From: Proteus vulgaris
Lineage (GTDB): Bacteria; Pseudomonadota; Gammaproteobacteria; Enterobacterales; Enterobacteriaceae
Direction: 5' to 3'
DNA: 64,000 bases
NCBI RefSeq assembly: GCF_016239305.1
Contig: NZ_JAEHOQ010000004.1
Coordinates: 152,122 to 216,121 of the forward strand
This document shows, piece by piece, positions 1 to 8,273 of this stretch (within the stretch, counting starts at the first letter, position 1; the number at the start of each line of letters is the position of its first letter). The notes under the pieces were generated by a model. That model saw only the letters and a list, made by a program, of their open reading frames with translations. It made no database searches and was not told where the DNA came from. A program made the position numbers and the translations under genes.

Positions 1-166
1 TTAAGTAGATTTTTCCAGATAAAATAACAAAATCATCAATACGACAATTATTACCTATCTCAATTTCTTCTGGTCTGTATATGGAAGTTTTAGTGCTTAT
101 TTTACAGTTTTTTCCAATTTTTTTTAATCCAATTTTTAATAATTGTTCTTGAGTATAAAAAGACAT
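1..166 (-). CDS. Hexapeptide-repeat (left-handed beta-helix) acyltransferase, partial
   Basis: Only the first 55 codons lie in the window; the gene runs off the left edge. The visible protein starts MSFYTQEQLLKIG and continues with the hydrophobic-every-sixth pattern (IGKNCKI, IEIGNNCRI) of left-handed beta-helix acyltransferases such as the WbbJ/maltose O-acetyltransferase group. It is the last visible gene of the minus-strand O-antigen operon, starting 7 bases past the wbqC-like stop. Next to a sugar aminotransferase, N-acylation of an amino sugar is plausible (inference). O-acetylation is equally possible, because the catalytic part is not visible. Confidence 0.75.
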   Translation of the reverse strand, partial: MSFYTQEQLLKIGLKKIGKNCKISTKTSIYRPEEIEIGNNCRIDDFVILSGKIYL

Positions 167-173
167 TTTTCAC

Positions 174-875
174 CTATATAATTGTATAATTATTCAATTG
201 GTCTATTATTTCGTCTCTACTACAATTCATTAAAATATCAATCATTGATGCATTTTTTATAAATTCTTTTGAATTTATTTGAGAATAAGGAGTTGAAATA
301 GGATTTATAAACCCTAATTCAATGTTCCTCTTTGTAAATTCATTTTTGTCATAAAGTTCCATACCACCGTGAGCATTTATATATATATTAGCATTATTTA
401 TCTTACATAAATCATATATTTTCTCTTGGGCATTTTCGGTTCGATTATAGTTTATATTTGAGGAAAATTTATAATTTAAATTTAAATCAAGATATTCGAA
501 AATTTTTATTATTGATAGTGATGTTATATTTGATACGTTTCTTTGTTCGTTGTTAAAAATTGATTCTATTAATGGGTATATATCATGAAAATTTTTTGCT
601 TTAGAATATGACATTTCTATTGTAGATAAAATTTTTTTTGTTTCTTGTGTAAAATATAATTCATTTATTAATTTATTTTGTGAAGCACTTTCTATTGGTA
701 ATGTAAATAATAAGATTCCATTTTTAGTGATTATATTATTTCTATTTATATATCCTTTTTTGATATAATTAACATCATCATAAAATATAAACATATCACT
801 ATGATAAGCTAGTTGATAGTATCCTATATATGGAAATAGGTAAGGTTGCATTACGGCTAAAATCATAATTTTCAA
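174..875 (-). CDS. WbqC-family protein of the O-antigen cluster
   Basis: A 233-residue protein with the WbqC-family opening (MQPYLFPYIGYYQL, FIFYDDVNYIKKGYINRN). The family is common in O-antigen and capsule clusters, often beside amino-sugar genes, but its biochemical role is not firmly established. The start is uncertain. A TTG at 875 overlaps the aminotransferase stop by four bases, suggesting translational coupling, but the AAAGG is too close to it. The in-frame ATG at 866 is the alternative, with the AAAGG rather far away. AT content is very high, as in the rest of the cluster. Confidence 0.8.
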   Translation of the reverse strand: MKIMILAVMQPYLFPYIGYYQLAYHSDMFIFYDDVNYIKKGYINRNNIITKNGILLFTLPIESASQNKLINELYFTQETKKILSTIEMSYSKAKNFHDIYPLIESIFNNEQRNVSNITSLSIIKIFEYLDLNLNYKFSSNINYNRTENAQEKIYDLCKINNANIYINAHGGMELYDKNEFTKRNIELGFINPISTPYSQINSKEFIKNASMIDILMNCSRDEIIDQLNNYTII

Positions 876-1975
876 TTACCTTTAATGACGTTGATAATAA
901 AATTAATATCATCTATGGATAAATTATGATGCATCGGTAAACAAATAACATTATCTGATACATATTTAGATATACTAAGGTCATATTTTTTATAATTCTT
1001 GGTTTTATAAAAATCAAAATCAGTAATTAAGGGGTAAAAATATCGTCTTGATAAGATATTATTTTCTCGTAGTCTGAAATATAAACTATCTCTGGATTCA
1101 CCGTATTCTTTTTCATTAACGATAATAGGAAAGTACGAATAATTTAATTTCACATCATCTTCTATATCTAAAAAATAAATACCTTTTATGTTATATAATT
1201 CTTTTTTATATAATTCTGCAGAGCGTTTTCTTGAAGCTATAGCATCATCTATATATTTTAAACTAGCTAAGCCATATGCAGCTTGGATTTCATTTACTTT
1301 AGCATTAGAGCCTAGCATTGGAATTTCAGTTTCTGATTCATAGCCAAAATTTTTTAACTGATCTAATTTTTTTTTCATTTCGAGTGTATGACAAATAATT
1401 GCACCACCTTCAATTGTGGAGTAGGCTTTCGTAGCATGGAAACTTAGAATAGACAAATCACCCCAATTTAGTACCGATATATTATCTTTTTTAACACCAA
1501 AGGCATGCGCTGCATCATAGATAACTTTTAAGTTATATTTATCTGCAATTTCTTGTATTGCATCGTTATCACATGGAGTTCCATACACATGGACAGGTAA
1601 TATCGCTGATGTTTTATCTGTTATTGCTTCTTCTATTTTTCTAGGGTCAAGGTTATATGTAGTAGGATCAATATCGATAAATACAGGTTTCAGATTATTT
1701 AAAACGATAGCATGACTTGTTGCCACAAAGCTATATGGTGTAGTAATTACTTCACCTTTTAATTCTAAAGCCTGTAATGCTGCAATTAGAGCTAATGTAC
1801 CATTAGAATATAAACTAATATACTTTACCTCTAAATATTTGCATAATTCATCTTCAAGTAGCTGATGATAATGCCCGTTATTTGTTAACCACTTTCTGTT
1901 CCAGATATCTTCTAAATATGGTGTTAATTCTTCTAGAGGTGGAATAAGCGGTGTTGTAACTGTAATTTTTTCCAT
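872..1975 (-). CDS. vioA: PLP-dependent sugar aminotransferase (DegT/DnrJ/EryC1/StrS; VioA-like)
   Basis: A 367-residue aminotransferase predicted to convert a dTDP-4-keto-6-deoxyhexose to the 4-amino sugar. Visible motifs are the substrate/PLP region SNGTLAL (57-63), TTPYSFVATSHA (78-89), DAAHAFG (154-160; D154 and H157 contact the cofactor ring) and the Schiff-base lysine K183 in SFHATKAYSTIEGGA. The N-terminal part closely resembles what I recall of E. coli O7 VioA (dTDP-viosamine synthesis). WecE and FdtB/QdtB 3-amino enzymes belong to the same superfamily, so the exact amino sugar is inferred. The ATG directly follows the wzx stop with no spacer. Cytoplasmic. Confidence 0.75.
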   Translation of the reverse strand: MEKITVTTPLIPPLEELTPYLEDIWNRKWLTNNGHYHQLLEDELCKYLEVKYISLYSNGTLALIAALQALELKGEVITTPYSFVATSHAIVLNNLKPVFIDIDPTTYNLDPRKIEEAITDKTSAILPVHVYGTPCDNDAIQEIADKYNLKVIYDAAHAFGVKKDNISVLNWGDLSILSFHATKAYSTIEGGAIICHTLEMKKKLDQLKNFGYESETEIPMLGSNAKVNEIQAAYGLASLKYIDDAIASRKRSAELYKKELYNIKGIYFLDIEDDVKLNYSYFPIIVNEKEYGESRDSLYFRLRENNILSRRYFYPLITDFDFYKTKNYKKYDLSISKYVSDNVICLPMHHNLSIDDINFIINVIKGN

Positions 1976-3412
1976 TTAACATTTCTTCTTAAAAATATTT
2001 GATATAATACTTCTAAAGAGATCGTATTGAAAAATACGAAGACTTATTATGTATATAATAGGTGTGATTACTAACATAAATATTATCTGAATATACTGAC
2101 TTTCAAAATTTAAAGAAATTAGCCAGCTAGATAAACAACATATAATTGAAACTATCCAAATTGGAAATAAATATTTAAATTGTTTCTTAAAGTTAATAGT
2201 TGTTAATTTTCCTGTATAATAAGTATTTATTATTAAGGCAATATAAGACTGTACAACTATACCTATACAAATAGCCTTTATTCCTAAAGGAATTGTAGCT
2301 AATAAAGTAATAGTAACAACTATTTTTTTTATAATTTCTAATTTTAAAAAAAGATCTGAGCGACCTTTAACTTGTAATAAATTCAAATTAATTGCATGTA
2401 TTGGGTATAGCATATATCCAATACATAGAATACTAAGTAATGTTGCCGCATAACTCCATTTTTCACCTAATATTATAAATATAAAAGGTTGTGAAATTAT
2501 TGCTAAGCCTACTAATAGAGGGAATACAATTACTGCAGTTAATCTTAATGTTAAAAGATATATAATATCAAAGTTTTTTTTATCCTTCTGTATGTTACTT
2601 AACATAGGATAGGTAACTCTTTGTATTATATTAGTTAAGGTCATTGCAGGAATATAAGATAAATTTTTTGCTTGTGAAAATAGTCCAAGCTGATTAGCTG
2701 AAAATATTTTCCCTATAATTATTTGATAAATATTATTATAAATAGTATCTATTAATCCTGATATTAATAGCTTTGAGCCAAATCCAAATAAATAATGAAA
2801 TGATCTCTTTGAAAATTTTTTCTTTGGTATCCAAGGAAAATATATATTAAGAAAAAAAGAATTTAAAGTATTAAAACTAAGAGTTTGTATTACTAATGCC
2901 CATACACCTAATCCTAAATAAGCAGAATATATAGATAATAGACTACTAAAAAAAACACTGAGTAATGATGCTTTTGCTAAGGTTTTGAAATCCATATTTA
3001 TAGTTAATTTTGTGCGTTGAATGGTTGAAAACGCATTAACTATGATTACTAGCCCTAATATTCTGGTTAATAACTCAAGTTCTTTTTGATTATAAAAATC
3101 TGCAATATAAGGTGATGATATATATAATGTTACATAACATACAAAGGAAATAAATATATTAAAATAAAATGTAGTCGAAAAATCAGATTCAGTCTTAATC
3201 TTTTTTCTAATTAAAGCATTACTAAAGCCACTATCAACTAAGGTTTGTGCTATAGCAATAAAAATAGCTAACATTCCAATCAGGCCAAATGCGACAGGTC
3301 CTAGCATCCGACCTAAAACTAGCATAACTATGAGTTGTATTGCTTGTGTTGTTAGTCTTTCTATTGCACTCCATTTCAAACTATTGGAAGTCTTTTTTTG
3401 TAAGTCATCCAT
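1976..3412 (-). CDS. wzx: O-antigen flippase, polysaccharide transporter of the MOP family (Wzx/WzxC type)
   Basis: A 478-residue integral membrane protein with about a dozen hydrophobic segments spread over its length. The N-terminus (SLKWSAIERLTTQAIQLIV, LGRMLGPVAFGLIGM, DSGFSNALIRKK) is typical of the polysaccharide biosynthesis/WzxC-like branch of the MOP exporter superfamily. It would flip undecaprenyl-linked O-units across the inner membrane for Wzy-dependent polymerisation. It lies between rmlA (4-base gap) and the aminotransferase (no gap), as expected in an operon. Codon use is extremely AT-rich. The exact substrate cannot be read from sequence. Confidence 0.85.
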   Translation of the reverse strand: MDDLQKKTSNSLKWSAIERLTTQAIQLIVMLVLGRMLGPVAFGLIGMLAIFIAIAQTLVDSGFSNALIRKKIKTESDFSTTFYFNIFISFVCYVTLYISSPYIADFYNQKELELLTRILGLVIIVNAFSTIQRTKLTINMDFKTLAKASLLSVFFSSLLSIYSAYLGLGVWALVIQTLSFNTLNSFFLNIYFPWIPKKKFSKRSFHYLFGFGSKLLISGLIDTIYNNIYQIIIGKIFSANQLGLFSQAKNLSYIPAMTLTNIIQRVTYPMLSNIQKDKKNFDIIYLLTLRLTAVIVFPLLVGLAIISQPFIFIILGEKWSYAATLLSILCIGYMLYPIHAINLNLLQVKGRSDLFLKLEIIKKIVVTITLLATIPLGIKAICIGIVVQSYIALIINTYYTGKLTTINFKKQFKYLFPIWIVSIICCLSSWLISLNFESQYIQIIFMLVITPIIYIISLRIFQYDLFRSIISNIFKKKC

Positions 3413-3416
3413 TATA

Positions 3417-4280
3417 TTATTTCACTAGAGTTAATAAATATTCGCCATAGCTATTTTTTGCCATTAACTGTGCTCGTTTTAATATATCTTCTTTAGTAAT
3501 CCACTTATTATTAAACGCAATTTCTTCTAGACAAGCAACTTTATAGCCTTGTCTTTTCTCTATAGTTTCAACAAATTGGGCTGCTTCAAGTAAGCTTTCA
3601 TAAGTTCCTGTATCAAGCCATGCAAATCCTCTGCCTAGCATTTCAACATTTAGCTTATTTTTATGTAAATATATTTCATTTAGTGTTGTTATTTCTAATT
3701 CACCGCGTTTTGATGGCTTGATTTTTTTAGCTAGACTAATAACGTTATTATCATAAAAGTATAATCCAGTTACGGCATAATTAGATTTAGGCTCTAAGGG
3801 TTTTTCCTCTATCGAAATAACTTTTTTACTTTCATCAAATTCTACAACACCAAATCTTTTAGGATCTTTTACTTGATAACCAAATATAGTTGCTCCATTA
3901 GTTTTTGATGCAGCTTCCTTTAGTTTTGGCGAAAAGGCTTGACCATAAAAAATATTATCTCCTAAAACTAAGCATACACTATCACTACCAATAAATTCTT
4001 CACCGATAATAAATGCTTGAGCCAATCCTTCAGGTTTTGGTTGTATTGCATATTGAATAGAAATACCGAATTGCGAACCATCATTAAGTAAACGCTGAAA
4101 GCCATCTTGGTCTTCAGGTGTTGTAATAATCAGTATTTCTCTAATGCCTGCAAGCATTAATACTGATAAGGGATAATAGATCATGGGTTTATCATAAATA
4201 GGTAGTAACTGTTTAGATACACCCATTGTTATTGGATAAAGCCTTGTTCCTGAACCACCTGCTAAAATAATACCTTTCAT
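3417..4280 (-). CDS. rmlA: Glucose-1-phosphate thymidylyltransferase
   Basis: A 287-residue enzyme, the family's normal length, making dTDP-glucose from glucose-1-phosphate and dTTP. This is the first step to dTDP-linked deoxy and amino sugars. Visible are the nucleotidyl-transfer signature [11 protein letters not shown] (8-18), [25 protein letters not shown] (metal-binding Asp), EEKP and GFAWLDTGT. It is first in the RfaH-type operon after a long structured leader, and an AAGG lies about 8 bases before the ATG. rmlB is not in the window; it should be further left or elsewhere if the predicted 4-keto sugar is to be made. Confidence 0.95.
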   Translation of the reverse strand: MKGIILAGGSGTRLYPITMGVSKQLLPIYDKPMIYYPLSVLMLAGIREILIITTPEDQDGFQRLLNDGSQFGISIQYAIQPKPEGLAQAFIIGEEFIGSDSVCLVLGDNIFYGQAFSPKLKEAASKTNGATIFGYQVKDPKRFGVVEFDESKKVISIEEKPLEPKSNYAVTGLYFYDNNVISLAKKIKPSKRGELEITTLNEIYLHKNKLNVEMLGRGFAWLDTGTYESLLEAAQFVETIEKRQGYKVACLEEIAFNNKWITKEDILKRAQLMAKNSYGEYLLTLVK

Positions 4281-4298
4281 TTTTAAACCTTAAGAAGG

Positions 4299-4336
4299 TA
4301 TGTACATTTATTTTCTATAGAAAATAAATGTACATA
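4299..4336 (-). repeat. 38-bp perfect palindrome in the O-antigen leader
   Basis: Perfectly self-complementary around CTATAG, with its centre between 4317 and 4318. The left arm begins TATGTACATTTATTTTC and the right arm mirrors it exactly. It lies 18 bases upstream of rmlA, so in RNA it would form a hairpin just before the ribosome site. No U-tract follows, so it is not a standard terminator. Confidence 0.85.
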
Positions 4337-4367
4337 AAATATTTATTAATTTCGTATTAATTAAACA

Positions 4368-4415
4368 CTTTGTGTTAAAGAAACTATATCAAATTATACT
4401 TTCTTTAACACAAAG
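4368..4415 (-). repeat. 16-bp perfect inverted repeat next to ops
   Basis: Arms CTTTGTGTTAAAGAAA (4368-4383) and TTTCTTTAACACAAAG (4400-4415) are exactly complementary with a 16-base loop. In the minus-strand transcript the stem begins where GGTAGC of ops ends, so RNA polymerase would leave the ops pause directly into this hairpin. Confidence 0.85.
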
Positions 4416-4448
4416 CTACCGCACTGGGTTTACGGCCCCCAGAGCGCC
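4411..4448 (-). promoter_or_regulatory. JUMPstart element with ops (RfaH recruitment site)
   Basis: On the minus strand the sequence reads GGCGCTCTGG, then GGCCGTAAACCCAG, then TGCGGTAGCTTTG. This matches the JUMPstart layout (GCTCTGG ... GTAAA.CCAG ... GCGGTAGC) including the ops core GCGGTAGC. Such elements recruit RfaH to let polymerase read through long O-antigen operons. It points to rmlA, as expected. Confidence 0.85.
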
Positions 4449-4934
4449 AAAATTCATCTAGAAAAACTCTTATCTATATGTAATATAAGAGTTTTATTAT
4501 ATAAGCATACTTTATCAATATGCTAAAAACCGCACTGAGAGTAGACTCTTCAAACCAGACGGTCAAGTAATAGCTCGGTATTTTAGCATTGATTGAGGAT
4601 ATATAAATACTGGAATAACGTTCAATTCGGGCAGATCATTCTGAATTACATCGTTAGGTGCTAGCAAAAAGAATATGCCACCTATTCTTCAATAGGTGGC
4701 AGGATATTTTGATACAATAGTTTAATTACTCTATTGAACTTACATGTACTATATGTTTATAGCGTTTATTCGGGATGGCTAAATTTCTGTTTGTGAGGAG
4801 ATTGTCTATTTGGGAGGATGTTACTCACATTTCACCGTGAGAACTTCTTTAAAATTCAAATCACAGTAGTATTCACTAATCTCCTCCCTTCCTTTATAGT
4901 ATCCGGTTACAAAAGAAAAAAATTTAAGCCAAAA
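4449..4934. other. Non-coding region between the O-antigen leader and the plus-strand glycosyltransferase
   Basis: No convincing gene. It contains several inverted repeats: 11-bp arms AAAACTCTTAT/ATAAGAGTTTT (4463-4473, 4485-4495), AGCATA/TATGCT near 4504-4524, and a tight 10-bp hairpin GCCACCTATT-CTTC-AATAGGTGGC at 4677-4700. Promoters for both flanking transcripts must lie here, but I cannot place -10/-35 boxes with confidence. Confidence 0.5.
4677..4700. repeat. Strong 10-bp stem-loop with a four-base loop
   Basis: Perfect arms GCCACCTATT and AATAGGTGGC around CTTC. On the minus strand it is followed by CATATTCTTTTTGC, so it could terminate minus-strand transcription. No upstream gene on that strand is visible to end there except readthrough across the glycosyltransferase. 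Confidence 0.45.
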
Positions 4935-5924
4935 ATGAAAAATAAACCTAAAATCAGCGTATTGATGTCAGTGTACAATGATTCAATACATTTGAATGAA
5001 GCTATAGATTCTATTTTAAATCAGACTTTTAAAGATTTTGAATTTATCATCATTAATGATGGTTCTACCGATTTGTCTCTTGATATTTTAAAAGAATATG
5101 AAGAAAAAGATAGTCGAGTAAAAGTGTATACTAATGCATCTAATATCGGGTTAGCTAAATCTTTGAACAAAGGTTTTTTACTTGCTTCTGGTGACTATAT
5201 TGCTCGAATGGATGCTGATGATTACTCATATCCAACTCGCCTTCAAAAGCAGTTTGAGTTCATGGAAAACCATAAAAATATTATGGTCTGTGGTACATCA
5301 ATGGAAATCTATGAATACGACAACAAATTCATGATTCTTCCAATAAAGCATAATGCAATAGCCGCTGGATTAATTTTTGGAACTAATTTTTATCATCCAA
5401 CAGTCATGTTTAGATCTGATTTTATTAAAAAAAATAAAATTATGTATCCAGAAGATTATAAATATGCTCAAGATTATGGGTTATGGATAAATTTATTAAA
5501 GCTAAATCAGGAAAATATTTTTTCCAATCTAGAAGAAGCGTTATTAAAATATAGAATTCATCCAGATAGAAATAGAAAGAACTATTTTAGTATACAAACC
5601 TCATTTGCTATAAAAGCACAAATTAATGCATTAGATATGTTTAATATTGAGGTGAATGAGGATGTATTATATAACTTGAACTTTTCAATTGAAAATCTAA
5701 GTTTAGATGATATAAAAAAATGTAATGCAGTTTTGGATAAGATTAAAACTAAAAATAAAGAACTTTGCCCTTATTTTTACAAAAATCTTGAAGTTGCTAT
5801 TGTGCGAAAAAAAGTATCATTGTTTCGGCGTTGTGAGAAAAAAAGCCTTTTTTATCCTTATATGAAGGTTAAAGCAAGGCTTATTTACTTAATGAATAGG
5901 AAAATGATTAAGGCTCTAAACTAA
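4935..5924 (+). CDS. Family 2 glycosyltransferase
   Basis: From the chosen ATG at 4935 the protein is 329 residues and begins MKNKPKISVLMSVYND, the usual GT-A/GT2 start. Further motifs are IIINDGSTD (UDP-sugar binding), NIGLAKSLNKG and ARMDADDYS (DxD-like metal site). The reading frame stays open upstream to 4818, but those residues do not resemble the family. The ribosome site before 4935 is weak. The gene is divergent from the O-antigen operon and convergent with the TupA-like gene. It probably adds a sugar to the O-unit or LPS; donor and acceptor are unknown. AT-rich like the O cluster, suggesting horizontal acquisition. Confidence 0.85.
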   Translation: MKNKPKISVLMSVYNDSIHLNEAIDSILNQTFKDFEFIIINDGSTDLSLDILKEYEEKDSRVKVYTNASNIGLAKSLNKGFLLASGDYIARMDADDYSYPTRLQKQFEFMENHKNIMVCGTSMEIYEYDNKFMILPIKHNAIAAGLIFGTNFYHPTVMFRSDFIKKNKIMYPEDYKYAQDYGLWINLLKLNQENIFSNLEEALLKYRIHPDRNRKNYFSIQTSFAIKAQINALDMFNIEVNEDVLYNLNFSIENLSLDDIKKCNAVLDKIKTKNKELCPYFYKNLEVAIVRKKVSLFRRCEKKSLFYPYMKVKARLIYLMNRKMIKALN

Positions 5925-5941
5925 GGGGGAATCCTTAGTTT
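5918..5941. terminator. Bidirectional terminator covering both convergent stop codons
   Basis: Arms AAACTAAGG (5918-5926) and CCTTAGTTT (5933-5941). The stem contains the TAA of the glycosyltransferase and the TAA of the convergent TupA-like gene, followed by AT-rich DNA on both sides. Confidence 0.7.
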
Positions 5942-6828
5942 AATTTTAGATAATTTCCAAATATCAGATCAACATTCTTGTTTTCTTCATTATTTAATTC
6001 TTTATCCATACCTGCTGATGGAATAAAGGTTAATTCTCCAAAATGAACTACACCATTATTTAGGTATAAATCGACTCTAACAAAAGGAAATGGTTTGGAT
6101 AGCCTTTCTGCATATTCAAAGAGTTTTTGATAATTTTGAGGCTTATCTAAAATGGTTGAAACTTCATTATTCTTATAGTCAATACCGTAAGGTAATAATT
6201 CCCATTCTTTATTAACAAAATAAAATTTAGGATGTTGTGACTCTCTTTCAGTACAGATCATGACAAATAGAGGCTTACCATGAAAACAAAATAATTTGTA
6301 ATCATATGGAAGTTCATTATTTTTTGTTTCTATGAATTTTTCACAAATTATTTTTTTAGAGATATCCTTATAAACAAATTCAACAGCTAATCGCCAATAG
6401 TCTTCATTTAGCCAAGTTGTTAATGTTTGCCTAATGTTATCTGGGGATATCTTATCTTTATCTCTGCAAATGATATTATAACCTGCACCATGATTGCATT
6501 TTAGTACAAATTTATTAGGCAACTCAGAGAAGTTAATATCGTCAGGTTGATCACATACTTGATGGATTTCATTGAGTATTTCTTCACAACCACAGTCCTT
6601 AACATATTCTCGAGCTGCGTATTTATCGGCACATTTTGTGACTAATGGGTTATTTTTATATAAATTTAACTTTAGGTGCTGTAATTTCTCATTAAATGTT
6701 TGTGGAAACTCTAAATTTAGAGTTTTTCTCATTCGTTCTTTATATATTGATTTAGTTACTAATTCTGGAAAAGTATCGCAATATTTATAACGTAATTTAT
6801 TTCTTAAAATTTTCAGGTATTTATTCAT
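5935..6828 (-). CDS. TupA-like ATP-grasp protein (putative polysaccharide biosynthesis)
   Basis: A 297-residue protein matching the TupA-like ATP-grasp pattern: an early FPQTFNEKLQHLK block, CADKYAAREYVKD (about 66-78), a central LPNKFVLKCNHGAGYNI nucleotide-binding stretch, YDYKLFCFHGKP and a final RVDLYLNNGVVHFGELTF with acidic metal ligands. Family members occur in capsule and O-antigen clusters; some act as glycosyl- or amino-acid-ligating enzymes, but the reaction is usually unknown. No RBS clearly stands out. It is on the minus strand next to cpxA but separated by 65 bases, so it is probably its own unit or reads from cpxRA. Confidence 0.75.
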   Translation of the reverse strand: MNKYLKILRNKLRYKYCDTFPELVTKSIYKERMRKTLNLEFPQTFNEKLQHLKLNLYKNNPLVTKCADKYAAREYVKDCGCEEILNEIHQVCDQPDDINFSELPNKFVLKCNHGAGYNIICRDKDKISPDNIRQTLTTWLNEDYWRLAVEFVYKDISKKIICEKFIETKNNELPYDYKLFCFHGKPLFVMICTERESQHPKFYFVNKEWELLPYGIDYKNNEVSTILDKPQNYQKLFEYAERLSKPFPFVRVDLYLNNGVVHFGELTFIPSAGMDKELNNEENKNVDLIFGNYLKLN

Positions 6829-6893
6829 AAAGGTAATAAAATATTATTTAGCAAAATCGTATTTTAAGGCTAAAAATTACATTTAGATAGATT

Positions 6894-8261
6894 TTACTTT
6901 GTTTTTGGCAACCAAATCTCAACCCTCAACCCGCCTAATGGGCTGTCATCGGCTTTAACATGGCCTCTATGTTGGCTTACTGCTGTCTCAACAATGGCTA
7001 ATCCTAAGCCTGTGCCACCTGATTCACGATCTCTGGCTTCGTCAGTGCGATAAAATGGCCGGAAGATATGCTCTCTATCTTCTGGGCTAACGCCAGGGCC
7101 ATCATCATCAACAATAATCGTGATACCTTGGTTTTGTTCAGTAAAGGCAACCTCAATGCGAGAATTTGAATAACGTAAGGCATTACGAACAATATTTTCA
7201 AATGCACTAGCCAGAGAATATGGATTACAGTAAATAGGCCATGCTCCCGGAGGTGTTGTCACTTGTAGCGTCTTATTACTTTGTTCAGCCTCAAATTTGG
7301 CATTATCTAAAATGTCATCCCACAGCTCATTGGCTTTTACCGTTTCGCGTAATAACTCGTTTTTATGTTGGTTGCGTGAAAGAACCAGTAAATCATTAAT
7401 CATGCCATCAAGGCGCTGAGTTTCAGTTTCAATGCGCTCTAGTTCTTTACTTTCTCCACTACGACGACGTAATAATGCACTCGCTAATTGTAAGCGTGTT
7501 AATGGTGTTCGTAGTTCGTGAGAAATATCAGAAATTAACCGTTGTTGTGCCTCAACCATGCGTTCAAGAGCACTTATCATCTGATTAAAGCTGGTACCTG
7601 CTGCTAAAAACTCTTGAGGGCCAGTTTCTAGTTCAGGGTGAGGACGTAAATTACCTTTCGCAACATCATCAGCCGCATTTTTAAGTTGCCTTGCCGGTTT
7701 TGCTAAGCTCCAAGAAAGCCATACTAATAATGGTGTGCTGATAAGCATAGTAAATATGAGTAGCAATAACGGTTTATCAAATAATAAGTTGATGAAGTCA
7801 GATTGAGGGCTACTTGATGGACGAACGAGATAAAGCTGGTAATGATCTTCACCATCTCTTACTGAAAATGGCCCTAACATCTCAGAACGGCCATATTTTT
7901 TCTTTTTAGGGTGATCGGCGTTATCAGATTGACCAATAAAGTTTCTGACAACCTGCATCTCATTACGTTGAGCGCCGATAATGCGTCCTTCACTAGTCAC
8001 GATAATTAAACGCTGACCAGGTGGAGCCCATTTATCAATAGCGCGGATTAATCGACGCCACCAAAGGAGATCGTTAGCTGGATCTTGAGCTAATTCCGCT
8101 TCGATATGTTGTTCTAGCATAACACCTTGACGGTACTCACTCTCTAAAAGAGGGGTAAGCTGGCGCGAGTCCAGCTTTGGAACCATCATAACTAGCATCA
8201 GAACTAATGCTAGCGTCAGCCAGAATATTGCAAAAATACGCGCTGACAGACTATTTATCAT
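6894..8261 (-). CDS. cpxA: Envelope-stress sensor histidine kinase CpxA
   Basis: A 455-residue inner-membrane sensor, close to the 457 residues of E. coli CpxA. Order: TM1 (about 8-28), periplasmic sensor (29-163), TM2 (164-185), HAMP (185-237), HisKA with phospho-accepting H248 in SDISHELRTPLTR, then ATPase N box ENIVRNALRYS (355-365), G1 DDDGPGV (385-391) and G2 GGTGLGL (415-421). It phosphorylates CpxR when misfolded envelope proteins displace CpxP. The ORF lies 12 bases downstream of cpxR. It marks the chromosomal edge of the O-antigen locus. Confidence 0.97.
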   Translation of the reverse strand: MINSLSARIFAIFWLTLALVLMLVMMVPKLDSRQLTPLLESEYRQGVMLEQHIEAELAQDPANDLLWWRRLIRAIDKWAPPGQRLIIVTSEGRIIGAQRNEMQVVRNFIGQSDNADHPKKKKYGRSEMLGPFSVRDGEDHYQLYLVRPSSSPQSDFINLLFDKPLLLLIFTMLISTPLLVWLSWSLAKPARQLKNAADDVAKGNLRPHPELETGPQEFLAAGTSFNQMISALERMVEAQQRLISDISHELRTPLTRLQLASALLRRRSGESKELERIETETQRLDGMINDLLVLSRNQHKNELLRETVKANELWDDILDNAKFEAEQSNKTLQVTTPPGAWPIYCNPYSLASAFENIVRNALRYSNSRIEVAFTEQNQGITIIVDDDGPGVSPEDREHIFRPFYRTDEARDRESGGTGLGLAIVETAVSQHRGHVKADDSPLGGLRVEIWLPKTK

Positions 8262-8273
8262 AAAGAATATTTA

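Larger units (their letters stand above)
4281..4448 (-). promoter_or_regulatory. Structured 5' leader of the O-antigen operon
   Basis: This segment runs from ops to the rmlA start codon and contains no gene. It holds the JUMPstart element, a 16-bp perfect inverted repeat and a 38-bp perfect palindrome, each listed separately. The rmlA ribosome site is at about 4287-4292. Confidence 0.7.

Noticed and set aside
4818..4934. N-terminal extension of the plus-strand glycosyltransferase
   Set aside because: GT2 proteins normally begin right at the KISVLMSVYN strand; the extra 39 codons look non-coding.
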